A stretch of DNA of 6,307 bases, from contig KL569115.1 of assembly GCA_000715635.1 (NCBI GenBank), forward strand, positions 2,584-8,890, written 5' to 3'. Below the pieces are notes generated by a model. It did not search any database. It was not told the DNA's origin and saw only the letters and a program-made list of their open reading frames with translations. Positions 5,328 to 6,307 of the stretch are shown here, piece by piece. The translations under genes were made by a program, and so were the position numbers. Position 1 is the stretch's first letter; the number at the start of each line of letters is the position of its first letter. Source of the stretch: Streptomyces violaceus (lineage in GTDB: Bacteria > Actinomycetota > Actinomycetes > Streptomycetales > Streptomycetaceae).

Positions 5328-5864
5328 ATGACCCGCCGCCCCGCAGCCACCTCCATACGCAAGCGCGTCGCCGTCGCCACCGCCGTGGCCGTCGTCGCCG
5401 CCGGCACCTTCGCCGCCGGTGCCGGGGTCGCCGGAGCCGACTCCGTGAGCAAGGGCGAGAAGTCCGCCAAGCCGGTCACCAAGGCGCAGGTGCTCGGGCT
5501 GTTCGACAACTGGAACGCCGCGCTGCGGACCGGCGACCCGCGGAAGGTCGCCGACCTGTACGCGAAGGACGCGGTCCTGCTGCCGACCGTCTCGAACGAC
5601 GTCCGCACCGACAGAGCCGAGATCGTCGACTACTTCGAGCACTTCCTGCGGAACAAGCCGTCCGGGAAGAAGACCGAGTCCGTCGTCAACGTGCTCGACC
5701 GGGACACCGTGATCGACACCGGGGTGTACGAGTTCACGCTCACCGACCCCGGGTCGGGCGAGAAGAGCAACGTCAAGGCCCGCTACACGTACGCCTACGA
5801 GAAGCAGCCGAACGGCACGTGGCTGATCGTGAACCACCACTCCTCGAAGATGCCGGAGGGGTGA
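5328..5864 (+). CDS. Secreted SgcJ/EcaC-family (NTF2/SnoaL-fold) protein
   Basis: This encodes a 178-aa protein. A signal peptide has a basic start (TRRP...RKR, 2-13) and an Ala/Val core (14-34), and ends in AGA|DSV, with likely cleavage after residue 37. It looks Sec-type, as no clear twin-arginine motif adjoins the core. The mature part is one NTF2-like domain: FDNWNAALRTGDPRKVADLY (59-78), DAVLLPTVSNDVR (81-93), DYFEHFL (101-107), and a C-terminal strand ending WLIVNHHSSKMPEG. This matches the SgcJ/EcaC or CaMKII-association-domain group. The fold is a cone-shaped pocket; the ligand is unknown and the 'oxidoreductase' label used for the family is weakly founded. The second ATG (5328) is chosen because GGAG lies 6 bases upstream; the ATG at 5322 would directly abut it. 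Divergent from the PhzF gene and convergent with the kinase gene. Confidence 0.88.
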   Translation: MTRRPAATSIRKRVAVATAVAVVAAGTFAAGAGVAGADSVSKGEKSAKPVTKAQVLGLFDNWNAALRTGDPRKVADLYAKDAVLLPTVSNDVRTDRAEIVDYFEHFLRNKPSGKKTESVVNVLDRDTVIDTGVYEFTLTDPGSGEKSNVKARYTYAYEKQPNGTWLIVNHHSSKMPEG

Positions 5865-5873
5865 GGCGCCCAG

Positions 5874-5897
5874 GCCGCCACCTCAGCCGCCACCTCA
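5874..5897. repeat. 2 x 12-bp tandem repeat at a convergent junction
   Basis: GCCGCCACCTCA occurs twice head to tail (5874-5885, 5886-5897). The second copy ends in the kinase gene's stop codon (TGA on the minus strand). Because 12 is a multiple of 3, the first copy supplies a second in-frame stop. TGAGG at 5862-5866 can pair with CCTCA at 5881-5885, giving a weak stem that might aid termination for either convergent gene. A simple replication-slippage duplication is the likely origin. Confidence 0.6.
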
Positions 5898-6307
5898 GAC
5901 GCCGCCCCGGTGGGACGCCGTCCGCAGCGTGATCTTCACGCACAGGCCGCTGCCCGGAGCGTCCGTCAGCGTCACCGTCCCGCCGTCGTCCGTCGCCAGT
6001 TGCCGGACGACGGCGAGGCCGAGGCCGGAGCCGGACTTCCCGGTCAGGCCCTGGCCCCGCCAGAAACGGTCGAAGGCGCGGGACTTCTCGGCGTCCGACA
6101 TGCCGGGCCCTTCGTCGAGGACCGACACCCCCACCACATCGCCCCGGGGGTCCACCCGCACGGTGATCGTACCGCCGTCCGGTGACACCTCCAGGGCGTT
6201 GGAGAGCACGTTGTCCAGCATCTGGTCCAGATGACCGGGGCTGGCCAGCACAGACGGCCGGCCGTCGATACTCCCCCTGAGCGCGATGGTGACTCCGCGC
6301 TCGTCGG
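5895..6307 (-). CDS. Sensor histidine kinase, C-terminal ATP-binding domain (partial)
   Basis: Only the last 136 residues are in the window; the 5' part (sensor, membrane segments, phospho-accepting His) lies beyond 6307. The visible part is a full HATPase_c core. The N box is HLDQMLDNVLSNALEVSP, the G1 box is DEGPGMS, the F box is FDRFWRG, and the G2 box is GSGLGLAVV. A final strand, LCVKITLRT, and a short tail ending SHRGGV complete it. This domain binds ATP and phosphorylates the kinase's own histidine, which then passes phosphate to a response regulator. No regulator gene is visible; in such operons it would normally be upstream, outside the window. The key ATP-binding residues are present, so the kinase looks active. 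The signal it senses cannot be told from this fragment. It is convergent with the secreted-protein gene, with 30 bases between stops. Confidence 0.93.
   Translation of the reverse strand, partial: DERGVTIALRGSIDGRPSVLASPGHLDQMLDNVLSNALEVSPDGGTITVRVDPRGDVVGVSVLDEGPGMSDAEKSRAFDRFWRGQGLTGKSGSGLGLAVVRQLATDDGGTVTLTDAPGSGLCVKITLRTASHRGGV

Noticed and set aside
5910..6234. Plus-strand ORFs opposite the histidine kinase
   Set aside because: They lie antisense to an unmistakable HATPase_c domain with all its motif boxes and show no family of their own.

Overview
The window is high-GC DNA with strong third-position GC bias, GTG/TTG starts and actinobacterial gene families (SLATT next to ybaB, DUF5063 after recR, XRE-DUF5753 with DUF397). 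This points to Streptomyces or a close relative, most likely chromosomal core DNA with a small accessory regulatory module. The assignment rests on recognising protein families by eye; no search was run.

Left part (1-2827): a SLATT-domain two-helix membrane protein on the minus strand diverges, across about 266 bp of non-coding DNA, from a plus-strand ybaB-recR-DUF5063 series. YbaB/EbfC is a small nucleoid-associated protein and RecR is the zinc-finger/Toprim partner of RecF and RecO in gap repair. The DUF5063 gene overlaps recR by 8 bases and is probably translationally coupled to it. The ybaB-recR spacer holds a GC-rich hairpin and a 12-bp perfect palindrome.

Middle part (2848-4324): a small minus-strand protein of unknown function diverges from an XRE-type regulator with a DUF5753 sensor-like domain. 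A DUF397 protein of 60 aa follows the regulator with an ATGA overlap. The 83-bp divergent spacer has several inverted repeats that look like an autoregulator's operator. Such XRE/DUF397 pairs (for example Scr1/Scr2, and the WhiJ and AbaA-type clusters) affect development and antibiotic production in Streptomyces. This is the region most likely to hold incompletely described biology.

Right part (4340-6307): a PhzF-family isomerase/epimerase-like protein on the minus strand diverges from a secreted SgcJ/EcaC-type (SnoaL/NTF2-fold) protein. The leader of the secreted-protein gene can pair with its own ribosome-binding site. The window ends inside the ATP-binding domain of a minus-strand sensor histidine kinase, whose stop codon lies in a 2 x 12-bp tandem repeat.

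No rRNA, tRNA, CRISPR array, transposase or integrase was seen. I do not claim a wholly new system. The best candidates are the three-gene XRE/DUF397 module and the stand-alone SLATT protein beside recombination genes.
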